This document shows, one piece after another, positions 34,784 to 49,700 of a stretch of 64,000 nt of DNA. Position numbers and translations under genes: made by a program. The stretch's first letter is position 1. Every line of letters starts with the position of its first letter. The notes beneath the pieces are model-generated. The model did no database searches and was not told the origin of the DNA. It saw only the letters and a program-made list of their open reading frames with translations. Source of the DNA: Dastarcus helophoroides (taxonomy: Eukaryota; Arthropoda; Insecta; Coleoptera; Bothrideridae); NCBI GenBank assembly GCA_028583605.1, contig CM053332.1, forward strand, positions 744,001 to 808,000. Direction: 5' to 3'.

Positions 34784-37700
34784 ATGGTTGACCAAAGTGA
34801 AGTTACCAATAGAAAAATGACAACTTTTCAAATTATAGTTTTAAGGGTTTTAATTGTGCTGGGGATGGTAGCAGCTGTAGTGACCATTTTATATTTCACC
34901 CCTTTACCAGGTAGGTAATCTAAAGTTAGAAGTTCACAAAGTATTAATATATAGGATCAAACCGGAACTGAATACTACGTACTAATGAAGATTTTGCATA
35001 TTTATTTACATTTCTGTGAGATAACATTTGTTTTATGAAAATTAATTTCGTGCCATGATAAGTTTGGTATTAAACAAAAATAACAAAACAATTCATCTCC
35101 TACTTCTTCCTCCAAACGATTAATCTTGTAGATTGCTTAATTTATGAGTAATGGCAATATTTTAAGGATAGACTAAGACAGCGGTTTTCAATTAACGTGA
35201 GTATTAACAAGGTGTCGTAAAGGTGATAAAGAGGATATAGACAGACTACTAAGAAACTATTTCTGAACACTCAAATACATCGATGTCTAGTCAACTAATG
35301 TTCCAGAATAGAACTTTTCTTGATTCTGATTTTGTGTGTGACACTATTTTAGCAAATCTCTTATCATGCTTATTGCCATATTTTTTATCACATGCACAAA
35401 TATGCCTTATTTTCATTTGAGTGCGAAATTTAACAAGCTACGTTTTGTGATACGAGATTTTGTACTAAAGCGAATAAAAATACTTCACTCTTTGCACACT
35501 TTTCCTATCAGAGTCAGTAAAAGATGTACTTCGTCTTGAACAAAAACGTGTTAAGAAAGGGCAACTCAATATAGAGTACGGTAGTATACCGGAGGTGAAA
35601 CTGGTAAAAATGGTAAAAATAGAAATTGCGCCGAATGCACAGAAGTATAATAACTTCATATATTCAACTATACCACAGATGAAAGAAACTCTTTTGAAGT
35701 GAAAGTGTCAAAAATAGGGAAATTCAAAAAATTACAGTAACTTAACCATACCTGAGGCTAAATGCATTTGCAGAGGCCGTGAAAAAAATAAGAGTTGTCA
35801 AAGATAAAAGTGCACACTACGGGAATGGATTTTATAATTTACAGTTAAATTTTCGCAGAAAAGCTCATCTTCAAGCTCAACACATAATAAAAATATCTTT
35901 TATCTTTACAAATATTGATAACATAAATATACTTTATGTCTAATGCGTTTCACAAAAACTATTTGTCATCATATTGAAATTCCCATATATCCAGTTAGAG
36001 TGGCATTTTGTTTGGTAATAAGCATCTTGTTTAGTGATCTTATTTTAAGAATTTAAAGACCAAATTGTCAATTAACAGTCAGTAGGTATTTTGTTCAGCT
36101 TCTATTTTCATGAGAATTATACCACAGTACATTTCATTTTGGTATTTTATATTCATGGTTGTGTAGTTTCTAGATAGTTTTCAGCGATCTCACTTGCTGA
36201 TTATTATTATTATTGAGTGATAATAGCTGTGAAATTAAAAAGTTTGACATGTTAGATTTGACATATTTGTCATAATTTCGCCACCATTTAAACAAAGAGC
36301 ACAAAACAATTTCTGTTTATTAATTTTATTTAACATTTCTGCGGCCTAGTTTGGAAATATTTAACTTTTTATTAATGAATGTTGACAATATTCTGAAATA
36401 TTTTTTTGAAATATGACTAGGTGATATCTAAATTTATTTAAAAGGTCACCTCATGACAGTTGACAAAAAGTAGGTTAGTTTATTTTACATAAAATAAGAA
36501 GAATAAATAAATGAAAATTAGACACTTGAAAGAAAAGATCCACAATTTCTTTTGTCTGGATATCATAAGCTACTTGACTAAATTATTCCACTGATTAATG
36601 TCTTTTTAAATTCACTGATTTTGTTTAATTTATAAAGGTGTAGAAGGCAAGGTATATCAACTCTAAAGAAAAATCTATTAAAAAATAGAGATTATCGAAT
36701 ATTTTGAAATGAAAATTAAAAGTCTAGGAAAACTGGAAAATACAACTCTTGTAACTTTAATTATATTGACTTATGTATTTGTATTTAACGTAACTTAGCT
36801 CATATGATACAGTCGATAGTCAGTTACACGTCACCCCATGGAATTTGTAACTTATGTCTATATCCTTGCCTAATAGCTTTAATTTCGAAATGTTTACGGC
36901 GGTACAGCGCGTTGTATCGCTGTAAATATTTCGAAATCATAAGATGCTGCAGCGTCTAATGATGACCAAGGAAAGCCCAAACTAATCTATGGTTGTCCAT
37001 TGTAAACATTTTCTACTGTAGCACGTTCGGCTGTTTCATTTCAGAACATTTAATTGCAAAACTGGAAATTGCAAAATGAAATTCGACATTTGGAAGAAAT
37101 TATTTAAAAAATCGAAATTTCAGGAAAAAAGTTAAAAATTCGAAGTTCTTTTTAAAATATTTTGCTTGAAAGGAAATTTCTAGAAAACGATATCGAAATA
37201 TTTTCGACATTTTTTAATATCCTTTAAAATTTTAGGAAAAAAAAATTGAAGTAAATTTTTATGCAAAGTTTTGATATTTTTTATTTAGTTTCTTTTTCTT
37301 ACAAATTTACTAATCCATTTTTAAAACTGTTGATTTTATTCAATCTACTTTTTCTGGAGTAAAAATACGATCTGAAACGACAGTTTAAATATAACCAAGT
37401 CGAAATTTCAAAATTAACATCGAAATTAATAATAAAAGAAAACCTTCTCTAACGTTTGAGAAAAATGGTCCAAATGAGAAATAGTTGGAAATCAATTCGA
37501 AATTTTAGGAAAAAGGTGAAAACTGACATTACATCTAAGAAAAACAAAAAGTGTCCAAATAAAATTTGAGTGTGAATAGAGTCAAAGTCTATAGCGAAGA
37601 GTTGTTAAATGTCAGCCTCCAATGGAGCCGTCAATGATCAAAATACCTACTTAATAAAACTCTAAACACTACTACTACTGACTAATAGACAACGCACAGT

Positions 37701-40700
37701 CTAAACGGGTGGGTCCTGAATAATGAAATATTGCACGGAAGTTATTATTAACGTTAATGGAAGTCAATACTATGAAATGATTTTTTACAATCCAACGCCC
37801 AAGTGGCTGAAAATGAGGTTTCAAATTTTACACGTAATGATTCATTCTCGGCATCAACAAATAACCATCATTGATCATTATTTATTACGTACTTATTTTT
37901 TTCTATTTACCCTCTTTATAGTCGTCCATTTCTTACAATTATGAGTGAATGTGATAATGTCTGAAAGCAAATGAAATATTCAAATAAAATATAAAATTGT
38001 AAAAAGTGCACACTACGGGAATTGGTTTTACAGTTTACGGATAAATTTTCACAAAAAAAAACAGAACGTTTATTTTCAAGCTCAACACATAAAAGTCATG
38101 AAATGAAAAGAAAAACTTTTCCTGAAATTAATTTTTCTTGAAAATGAAAGCAATTACATCTCATCCTTTTATATTGTACTTAAGAGGAACTTGATCTACA
38201 ATATGTCTAAATATTATAAGAATCTGAGATTTTTAGTTTGATTTTTCTCTAATAAACTGTGTTTTTCTTTAATAAAATTGTACCACTTCTTGACCAATAA
38301 TTTCCAAAATGAAAGTTGGTTAAGAAATACAACCTATAACGTGACAACTCATATTTATACAGACTGCCAGTCGTTTTTCAATGACAAATATTGAAATTAA
38401 TCGCAATTTAAAAATATAGTAAATGGTATCATCTTTTAGACAAAGCTCTCTTCTAGCAAAAAAACTATATTGCAACTGATTTGGTGTAAGACTACCCGAA
38501 TAATAATTATTTTTATGGCCAAAAGTAAATAAATAAAATAAAATAGGTGCTTACATTCCAAGGCTTTTTGATTCATATAGTAATATTTTTTTTAAATAAA
38601 AACTTGGTTTAGCTGAAAAAGAGGACCGAACATTTTAGTACAATCCGAGGCGATTTTATAACCTGTGTTAGTCATCGATTTATCGTGAATTGCGAATGAA
38701 TGCTTTCTATTTGAGACACTATCAATACAGTTATCAGTTCCATAAATATTTGGATTGATTATAGAAAAAAGTGTTTATGTCGGAAATAAACATTTATTTA
38801 TTTTACAATTATAACACAAAAAAATTTGGATAAAATTTCAAATTCATACATATAAGTAAAATGATTTAATGTGGTTTTTTGACTGTTCACTATAGCAATT
38901 GGTACGGAACAGCGGAATCCTGATTGTGCGAGCCCAATTCGTTATTAGCTGAATTATTTGAAGAGAATACTGTGAGAAATGCAAGATATACTAAAACAGT
39001 GATCTCCAAATCACAAAAACTAAGTTCATATTTCAAATTTTATAGCTTATCATTGAGATTTAAGAAAAAATTGAAAATGTTAAGAAAACTTCCAATAAAT
39101 TACGAGAAAATTGTTCAAATTTCTAACAAAAAATTAAATCTATAAAACCGCCCTCTCTCAAAATTGAATTAAAATTTATAAAATTGCTACTTTCGGAATT
39201 TTGATAAAAAAATTGATATTTTAGAAATTATTATAACTTCGATATATTTTGAAGATGAAAGTTACTAAGAAAAATCGAAATTTTAAGCAAAAAATTTAAA
39301 ATCCCGGAACTTTCAGAAAAAATCAACTTTTCGAGATTCACAACTGAATTTAAACAGAAAACGAATTGAAAAACTGTTGAACTTAAATAAAGTATACGAA
39401 CCTAATCAAAATTTCTAAAGCGTAGGTTTAAAAGATAAATTTTAAAGCTTGAAATTTTAGTAAAAACTTGGTTAGCAGTAAAAAACGATTTTAAAAAGTT
39501 CGTCCTCTAGAGAAATTAAAATTGGAATCAAAATTTGCATATTAGTTGGTCATTTTTAAAATTGGAATCAGTTACTTGGGAGAAGAACAAACTATAAATT
39601 GAGAGCGTCATGCGTGGTTATTGCATCGTTTAGCAAAAAAAATCTTCCTTTGAAATAATAGACGAATGCACACCTGCGCAGGTTCAACGGCTAAAATTAG
39701 AGAATAAAAATTCGCATTATTGCAAAATCCACACTATCCACCAGATTTGGTCCGAGTGACCTTTTTTTTTCGACGATTCACGTCAAACGAGGAAGTCATG
39801 GCCTAAGTAGGTAATTAATTTGAGGACCTTTCGAAACCATACTTTATTGACTGCTTCAATAAGTTGTGTGCGGGGTTGAAAAATGTACCCAGCTGAAAGG
39901 ATATTACGTTGACAAATAAAAAAGGATCTACAAAAATGATTTGGTTTTTTTTTCTTTTTCGAAGGACTTGTTGAACGACACTGGTATTCTCTACTAGAGT
40001 GTTGTCATTTCTGTAATAAACACCAATTGTGTGCAAAATACTAGCGGTAGAACGATGTCGGGTACATTAGTACGCTGTAATGTAAGCGGTAGACTAATTA
40101 GCAAAGTGTTTTTCTTCTTTGCATACATTTCGAGTGAAAGCCCTTGCGTAATGAGAAACTGACATGTTCCTACCATCCGGGTTACTCTTTATTCTAATCT
40201 TAATGTATGAAGAATAAAACGATTATTATATCACATAATAGAACTTGCTTTGAGCTAACGCATTTTACAATAATTATTTTACCAGTTTTTATTTCTTATA
40301 CTCATACTATCCGCTTAATGCTATTTTATTTCAATAACAACACATTTTTGTATCATTATTATATGCATGAATCCAAAGAAGATTAATCGTGAAGGTATAA
40401 CATGTGTGTACTTTCACTTAAAATAAACGGTACCTGCTTTGCAACTTTCTTTGGTATGAGAGAAACCCAACCTATGTGCCAAATATAAATAATAGCGTCA
40501 ATAAGCACGTTCTTTCGATTATTTAGACAAAAACTAAATATCAACATTTCAACTTTTGCTTTTGCTTTCACTAGAGAGCAAATTAATTTTTTGCTGCAGA
40601 TGAATTTGTGTGCGAATGACTTTCTTTCATTTTTTCTACACTTATAATACATTAAAAGTTTAATGGTGTTCACCTTTAAGGTTTATATTCGTCCCTAATT

Positions 40701-43700
40701 CGAAAAGTTAGAGGATAAATTTGCCGCCTCCTAATTACAACTTAATAACCCTTCTCCATCGTTAACATTAGAAGCAACTGTAAATTTAAAGCTCATTCTC
40801 CAATACGTAGGTTTACATAAAATTAAGCCTACTTTGGTTAATTTTCTTCAAAAGGTTTAGGGAATTATACAAATCTGAAATGAATGTCATTATTGATTGG
40901 TTTAATTTTTGAATAAACTTTTGATTGGAGGGGTTGTATTCAAATTAAAGTTAACAAAGAGGCGTTTACTTAGTTTATGAGAAGCATTATTGACAAATCT
41001 GTAAGAATAACAATGAGGCAAAAATGCTCTTAACTTAAAGGCATGCCTCAAAAGTTTTAAGGGTTATTGACGCCCATAAAATTTGAAAGATCTTGATGAC
41101 GTAGGAATATTTTGGGACAATTACTTCACATTTTTTCTCGTACTCAACAAAGGCTGTATATCAATCGTCGATCTTTTCTTTCTAAACTAAACACAGATAT
41201 TTTAATAATTCGTAAAAATATCAATTTATTGGAATAAACTAACTATTAAAAATATTAAAAAAACTGAATCACAATAAACTTTGGTTAAAAACAAGAACCA
41301 AATCATGAAATTTCAATCGTGCAGCTTACAAAATTACAATAAACACACATGTAGATAACTGGTAAACTGAACTTTCTTTACATTAGGAGCTTGGCAGATA
41401 ATCGAATTTTCATTGCAATTTTCTGGCAGATTCAATTTAATTTTGTCACACCGTTGGTTTTTTTTTTCATTTTGATTTCAAGAGGTTTGTTAAATTTTCT
41501 TACATTCTCTTCATCAGTAGCATTTCCATAAGTGGACCATTAAAGCCTTATTTTTCTTTGGTTTTTGTTATCGATTTGTGGCTGGCTTTCAGGCAGTATT
41601 GGAAACTAATTATAGCTGATTAACTTCACTAATAATTTAAGTGTCTGAATTTAGGGACCCTTAAGTACAGGGTGAGTGAAACTCGATGTCTCAGCGCTAT
41701 TATAAGAAAAGGAAAAACGATATAAGAAATCTGAAAAGAGATTTTTACATTGGATTGAATAAGGTCCATTTTAAGCTAAATTTGCATATCTTTCCAGATT
41801 TGGATACCAAAGTTATGACGCCATTGAAATTTTTTCTTCAGAAACATTTCTATATTTTTACACATTTAAAAATAGCTAATTTTCTAAACAAATTTTGTAA
41901 ACAAAAAAATTTAATATCTTTTTCCGTTAAAAAGTTATAGGCAAATTAATCATAAAAATATTTTATTAAAAACTCGCAATTGGTACGATTTAATAATAAT
42001 AATAATAACATTTTGAATGAAAAAACTAGAATTTATAAATTGAAAATATTTAATCTTTTCTAAAAAAATTCAAAACTGCGAAATATAAGAATAATTTTCA
42101 GAAAAAAAGTTAAAAAGAAAAACTCGAAAATATTAAGAAAAATGAAATTTAAAAAATGCAAATTTATTGGCAAAAAATCTATAATCAAAATTAAGTTTAT
42201 AATAGGATTTTCTTAAACAATTTTAAATATTTAAATTAAAGTTGTAATTTTGGGAATAAAGTCAAAAATAAGTGCAAATTTTTAAAAAAGTTGAATCAAA
42301 TTCAATATATTTCTTGAATTGCTTTCAAAACTGAGTCGTAAATTAGAGATTTTAATTGTGTTTTTAAAAATTTGGGTGTAACTTCAAAACTAAAAATGTA
42401 CATTTTTTTTGACATTTTACCATTTCTCTAGGAATTTTAATAATAGAACGTGGACTCGTTTCTGATAATTTTAAGTAAGAACTTTAAATGAAATTTCTAG
42501 AAACTTTTTAAGGTTGAAGTTAAAAATTTTGAAGAAAAGTAAACTGAACCCAGAAAAAGAAAATATTTTTAATAGATATATCTTTTAATAAAGCTACTGA
42601 TATTGATATCGATGTCAATGTCAATGTTTAGTCAACATCGCTCTTCTCCAACTCACGAGTCGAAAATTTTTTTACATCGATTCCCAGGCAACCAGTTAAA
42701 CAGTGCTGCTCCGAAGCATTATTTCCCTTTTCATAAGCAATGTTGATCACTTGAAGATTACTTAACATCAGTTGTGCTAATTTTTATTTTATTAATCACT
42801 TCTTTGTGACTCAACTCGGTGAAAACTACTTAACCACTTGGACAGTTACTTTTTTTTGAAAAGAAAATATTGAAAATCTACTGAGAGTTATAAAACTGTT
42901 TACCACTTCTTTACAAGATTTTGGCGAAGTGGGAGTGGATCTCAAAAAAAAAGTTAGCACTGACTCCTCTAAGCATCTCAACAACAACAAAAATATTTTC
43001 TACCCAAAATATTTCTAAGTGTCGTTTTTTTTTACAATGTGTTTTATTAACATTGTGTTTAATTTTGACAGTGGAAATTATTGTTACATTGTTTAGTTAC
43101 ATAGTAGATAAGGTAAGGTAATTTTTTCATGTGATGATTAAATGTTATTTTTATAGAATGCTTATCCGATATTATTACCTAATTTGTTGGTAAATCATAT
43201 CTCTTTAATATTTCCGTAGGTTCACACAAATGTTGAAATTTTACATATCTAAAAATAATAGTTGAGGTAAAATAAATATTTCTTAAACCTCTATTAAACC
43301 TGGCAAACGTTGAGGTAATTTATAATTGATAAGTCAAAAAATATTTGGAATAATAAATTCAATAAAACAATAAAAAATCTTCTGCTGAAATTCCTAAAAC
43401 TTATTTTTAAAGTTTGCTACAATTTAGGGTGGCTTTTGCACTTTCTTCCTTTATACGGGTGGGCGAGAATTGAAAATTTACTTATTTTTCAAATTAATTG
43501 ATATGTCCTGTGACCGCTCGTTGAAAAATGTTTTGATGAGGATTCCAATTAGTTAAAGATTATTAAAAGCAAAAATAGGAGAAAAATAAAAATATAAAAT
43601 TTTTAAATGTAAGTTTTGTTGTAAACGAGATTTCAAATATGAAACACTTGCATCTTAGCAAAGTTCAGAATAATGGATGGTAAAATTCATTTCTGTTTTG

Positions 43701-46700
43701 TAAAATATTTAAATGTATCTGCAGAACATTTCTTTCTTAATAAATTTAAAGCTATTGAATTTATTTCAGTTACGGTTTCCACCCTGTAGCTTCATCAAAC
43801 ATGCTTTAGTATCGCAGTTGAATTGAAACCACAAAATCTCAAGGTTCCCCAACCTCTTTTGTAAATGACACACTTTTATGTTGGGGAAAAAAACCGACGC
43901 ACAAAAATTTGTAGACGATTAAAGTACGTTCTCACGACCGCCTAACAAATTTTAACGACTAAGAATTAAAAAAAATAGTGTACGCGATTTTTTATCAGCA
44001 ATTTAATGCTTTCAAGTTTAATATTTTTACCACACACCTGAGAAACTTCAGTGACATAATAGGGTGTCGCTTATATTATATGGCCACATTTATTTCAATC
44101 AGGCATGTTTTACTGTCGCAATTAAACTAAAACTGTAAAAGGAAACCTTTGAAAATTTATTTTGATTTAAGAAAAGAATTTACTACTTTCTGGAACAAAA
44201 ATTATACATCATAAAATCACTCAATTAAACCTAGACTGTTGTAGTGTTGGCCAAATATTCGACTTCGGTAAATATGTGTGGTTCGGAAAAGATAAGAATT
44301 TTTATTTCTTTTTCTTTCTTGTCTTTAGATTTCTCCTTCTTGTCCTTTTCCTTGTCTTTGTCAGGGGCACTAACAACTAACTCAACGTAGTATTTGGCTT
44401 GGATATAATTTGAGGAATAACCGGCCGTGACACTCCAAACATGCATCGGATGTTTTTGTTGAAAAAGTTTGGCAAACATCACAATTCTTTCTTGATCCAT
44501 TGGATATATGGTAAAAGCTTCGTTGAGGCAAATGACGGCGTCAACTATATAATCCATCGAAGGTACGGATGCATTGCTGGTGGCATGGATCTGTAAATGA
44601 TAAAGGATGTTTTTATTAGTAGGAGAAAATAGCATATGAGTAAAAGTTTTAACGTGAGTCTAGCTATTCTGCATTGTAGACTCTTATTGGGAGGAAAATT
44701 ATGTTTATTAATGTTATTTAACAAAAAATGTTTCAGAATATTTTCAAGTTTCATTACGAAAAATTTAAATATTTCTAAACTGGGTCGCAGAAATGCTAAA
44801 TAAATTTAATAAATATGGGAGTAGATAGTAGTAAACGTAACTTTTGTCAACAATATCCAAAAAAAATGAAGTGATTATTATTTTTTTTTAATATTGGCAG
44901 AAGAAATTTAAAACCGGTGCTAGACTTTTTGCCGCCAGTAAATTTTTCTTCTACAATTCTAAAAATATATATTTAATAGCCATCCTTATGGATGCTTTTA
45001 AAAATTGTCAGATAACATCTTAACTCGATGTAACACCTTCAGGTTACCTTTAATTTTACATCATATTATATTATGTAACAAGTCCCAACACTATCGTAAT
45101 TTGAATAGGTACAAAAAGCAATTGAGACCACAATTACTCTTGAAGTATTTTTGGAAAAAATAAAAGTAAAATAAAATTGAAAAGTAACAATGGAAATTGT
45201 ATTCAGGTTGACATCAAATTCAGATAAATAGAATTATAAGATTTGTTAGCCTAAATCAAATTAAAAAACTGTGTGTGACATAGTATATAAAATAAAGAAA
45301 TTATGAAAATAGCTTAGAACAGTTGCTCTTGGATAATTTCAGTTTAAAAATAAGAAAATGTTTAGATTCTGGATAGTTTTAATTAGTGATATAAGTTAGG
45401 CAAAGTTTTATGTAATTTATGTACGTACCACTGGGGCTTTATAAACATCACTTAATGATATTGTTTCGATTTCGGAGAAAAATACAATAGTCAGAGTGAA
45501 AACCACAAATTTGACCAACATTCTGATAATTCAATTCTACGTTTTTAAATGATAAATATATCAAGGCTTTCTTTTTATATATATACCTTTAAACAAATTA
45601 AGATAAATAAAATCTAGATTATTCTTCTTGCCCAATCTTACACGATAGTTGAAATATTTGTTTATTTACTTACTATGAGTAAACTGCTATTATTGAATTT
45701 GGAAGGATTACCTTGGTGCATTTAATTATGAAGAGAACGTGTATTAGTTGTTACCTATTGGATAATGTGTTACTAAAAATTTCCAATAAAATATCTAATC
45801 AGATATACTGAGGAAAATTACGTCGAAGCTTAATTCAAAAGTTTGCATTTATTTGTAAACAAAGAGTATGAAAAAGCAGGTTTTAAGGTTTCATCGATCC
45901 ATAAATCTTCTGTAAAGCAATGATGAAAAAAATCTTTTGGTTTATAGATGCTTTATGATTATATCCTTACCTCATTTGGCACTTAAAGGAAACCATGTGA
46001 TTGCGCCTCAAAAAATGTATTAGTACCTTATGGACGAATAGTATATTATCATTATTTTTTTAAACCGACCAGAAGTTAATAAATTTTTATAAATATCGGC
46101 AGGCTTTGGTCTTTTAAAATAAAACAGCATCTTTTTTGAAAACTTTGTTTAAAAGTTAAAGCTATTTGGGTAATTCTCTATTAACTGAAAAAAATGTCAT
46201 CCAAACGTTTTTTCAAATAGATATTTTTGTATTTTTATTTAAATTTTTATGTAAAATCACAGAACTTCATAATATCTGACTCAGTGTTAAGTTGCAAGAA
46301 ACTGCTATTCATACTTTTTTTTTTATTTGACATCCAAATCTTATTCAAAAACAGTTCCCCGGTATGTTTAATAATAAACATTTTAGCCTTTTGAAGAAAG
46401 TTTAAAATAATATGTAAGTAGTAAACGTAAAGAAAAACAAACTAAATTTATTAAAAAAAATGTTTTCAAAGCTTCGATGCTAATCGCCAAATTTAAACTT
46501 TTATGCAAGTTTATAATTTCTGAGCAAATAGAAAATAGTTTAGATATTATTTTTTAAAAATAAATTTTGATATGAAAATAAAAATTTCGAATTCATAAAT
46601 TGACTTTTTTACGATTTTACGCCTTCATCTCTAAATTTAGACTTTTTCTATAGCTTTTATGATTGAAACAAAATCTTCTTCATATAGGGTGCCGCGTCAT

Positions 46701-49700
46701 ATTCTAATTAATTTTAGGAGAAGATAAAGAAAAACGAGTGCTATATGACTACGCGACTAAACATTTTTTAAGTGTTTACCCTGAATATAAAAAAAAATCT
46801 TAAATCATAATGCAAACATATTTGCAGATTGTCATTGACTCCAAGCAACTTCGATATCGCTAGATAATGCAACAGTTGCGTCATAGATTGGGTAGGGAAT
46901 CAGGAGAAACGAAACATTGTTTAGGTTATATCTCAAAGAGGAAAGTATGCAAATCATCAAGTGATACTCTCGGTTCCAAGAGCCCCGAAGCAGTCGCTGG
47001 ATGATTGGCTTTACGCTGGAAAATCGCAAACAATGCCCAATATTTTGAAAATAAGTGGGTGCAAGTGTTTTAAAATGGCTTAATCTAAAAGATATTTTCC
47101 TTTCATTACAAATGTTTTGAGCTATGTAATTCTGTTCTTGTCTATAACTTTATTAGGGGATAAAGGCATGCATTGGATTCAGGATATTTAAATAATTCTG
47201 GATAAGTTTTGTTATTAAGGCAATTTTTTGATAAAAATTCTATGAGTTTTTTGGTTTTGTTCATATAATTTAGCGTCGTAGATAGCCTTGCACCTAAAGA
47301 TGGAAAGTGATTTTATAATTTTTATCCTATCATTGAAAATTAAGTGCGCTTTAAGTTAAATCTTTATTGATACTTATTAACCTTATTATAGCAGCTTCAT
47401 AATAACTTAGTAGCACATAATACGTTAGTTTGAAATATAATACCGGGATGTCAAAAATTATCTTGGTCAAGGGAGGTTGTGGAATGTAAAACGCGTGTCT
47501 TACTTTAAATTATTCAATATGTTTTGTTGTGTCAGAATCTGTCAAGTCATTGTGCAGAAATTTTCTAATCCAGTTTTTGAATCATGCCTCTTACCACATA
47601 ATACAAAATTTTCATAATTGAAGCCTATTTTCGAACGGGCGCGCTAGTTAATGGAAATTGGCAATACAGTCAATGTTTGTGTTTGGAGAATTTTCGAGAG
47701 CACTTTCCAAACGTGGTAATATTACCGGACAATTTTTATGTGTGCCTTACAAATTGTGTTGAAGTGTTTAGTAAAACTGGTTGTGTGGCTTATAAAAAAA
47801 GTGCTGGTAGACCAAGAGTTCGTACAGAAGAAGTTGTCAATGAAGTTCGTCAACATATGGAAGAGGAGCCTGCAAAACCTTTGAAACGTCTTTCTCAGGA
47901 AATTGGACTTTCTTATAGAACATGTTAGAAGATTTAAAAAAAAGACTTGAACATGCATCCATATAAGATGCAAGCATATCAAGCTCTTCTGCCCGCAGAC
48001 CACCCCAGACGCCTTGCTTACTGCCATTGGTTTGTCAATAATTTAATGAATGGCGATCTTCTGAACTTAACTTTTTTTTCTGACGAAGCGTGGTTCCACC
48101 TTTCGGGATACATCAATTCTCAAAATATGCGAATGTGGAGCAATGATAACCCTCATGTTTTTACTGAATCGCCACTACATGCTTAAAAAATTGGTGTTTG
48201 GATAGCAGTATCTCGCAGAAGAATAATTGGGCCATTTTTTTTTATTTCACCGTTAACGCAAAAAGGTACAGCTTTTTGGCTGAATTTGTGCAACAGTTAA
48301 ACGATGATGAACTTCGGTATGGCTATTTTCGGCACGACGGTGCAACAGCACATACTACACGAGAAAATATTGCTTTCCACTTCGAGTTTTTTGAATACCG
48401 GCTGATAAGTTTGCATACAGAAGTTAAGTTTCCTCCCTTGTTTGACAATTATGAACTATTTTATATTTCCTTACTTAAAAAACAAGATTTTCGCAGCTCC
48501 GGTAAATAATTTGTATGAACTGCAACAAAGAATTGTTCAACAATGTGCAATCATAACGCCAGAAATGCTGCAAAACGCTTTTCACAGCATGAGGAGGCGC
48601 ATCAACTTGACAAGGACATTTCCAACAATTACGGTAATTTAGTTTTTCTTGTTACTGAAACCGTTATTTCATAATTTGTAGTTCATTATTGTTTTACAAC
48701 TGAAATAAATAGGTATGAAATTTGTAGGTTATTGATGATGTCAGTGTGACAGTCACATAATTATTTTAAACGTAAAGTAAGACCCTTGACCAAGATAACT
48801 TTTGATATCCCGGTACATTTGTTACCTATCATAGTACTCTAGATACAAATTTGTTGATTTTTTTATGTCATCGTTGTCAATATACGCTAAAACTTTTAAT
48901 GCTACTCGATTATTAGCGATTTAAACAATCTCTGACGTTGCCAGACAACTCGGCTAACGCCTTGTCGCCTGGCAACATCCTCGATTATTACAAATCGCAT
49001 AATAATCTCGTTATATTAATAGCCATAAAATAATTTAAATTATTTTTTTTTTAAATTGATACGCTTTTTTAACGGACCAAAAAGAATAAAATAATTTCTC
49101 CTAGTTCCATACAGATTTACAATCCCATATAGATTCCTAACTCCATACAGATGGTCCAGAAAAATTGTGATTATGAATTTTTAATAGCTATGAAAATACT
49201 TGAATGATTTAAAAGAAAAAAAACCTGGGGCGCAGCAGTAAAGCTGTTAGCCGAACTATTTATTCATGTATCAATTATTATTTATTGTATGCGCCCCACA
49301 TATTTTGTTTTAAATCTTACAAGCTATTAAAAATTCTTAATTACAATTTTTCAGGACCATCTCTATGGAGTTAGGAATCTGTCTGGGATTGTAAATCTGT
49401 ATGAAATTAGGAGAAATTATTTTATAATTTTTGATCCGTTAAAAAAAAACGTGTTAATTTAATTTTTTTTTTAATTATTTTCTACTTTTTAGTGTTGTGT
49501 GTCTGAGTAAATTTGGCAATCCATTTTAAAATACATTAATCTTGCAAACTTATTCTGACTCCGAACCTGTTGAACTTTTTTTTTTTTGCTGTTTTTGCTT
49601 CTTTTCTGGTCGTTGTTGGGTCGCTTAAGTTGAACACTTGTCTCGTTGACTATTGCCATCGTAGAAATCGTCACTAATGCACTATAAACTATTAAGATAA

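Larger units (their letters stand above)
34911..39600. other. MCORP intron 1, first part
   Basis: AT-rich with no exon recognised. It contains a 90-bp direct repeat pair, a 56-bp palindrome, and two simple-sequence-like blocks (about 37030-37560 and 38960-39560). Confidence 0.5.

Noticed and set aside
36882..36937. MicroRNA precursor interpretation of the palindrome
   Set aside because: The stem is shorter than usual insect precursors and almost loopless. Without small-RNA data there is no support.
40383..40673. 96-codon minus-strand ORF
   Set aside because: No recognised motif and typical AT-rich composition; expected by chance in a window this size.
42921..43121. Open stretch with a membrane-like segment followed by a GTAAGG donor-like site
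   Set aside because: No in-frame ATG and no good acceptor in phase with MCORP exon 1. The hydrophobicity follows from T-rich codons.
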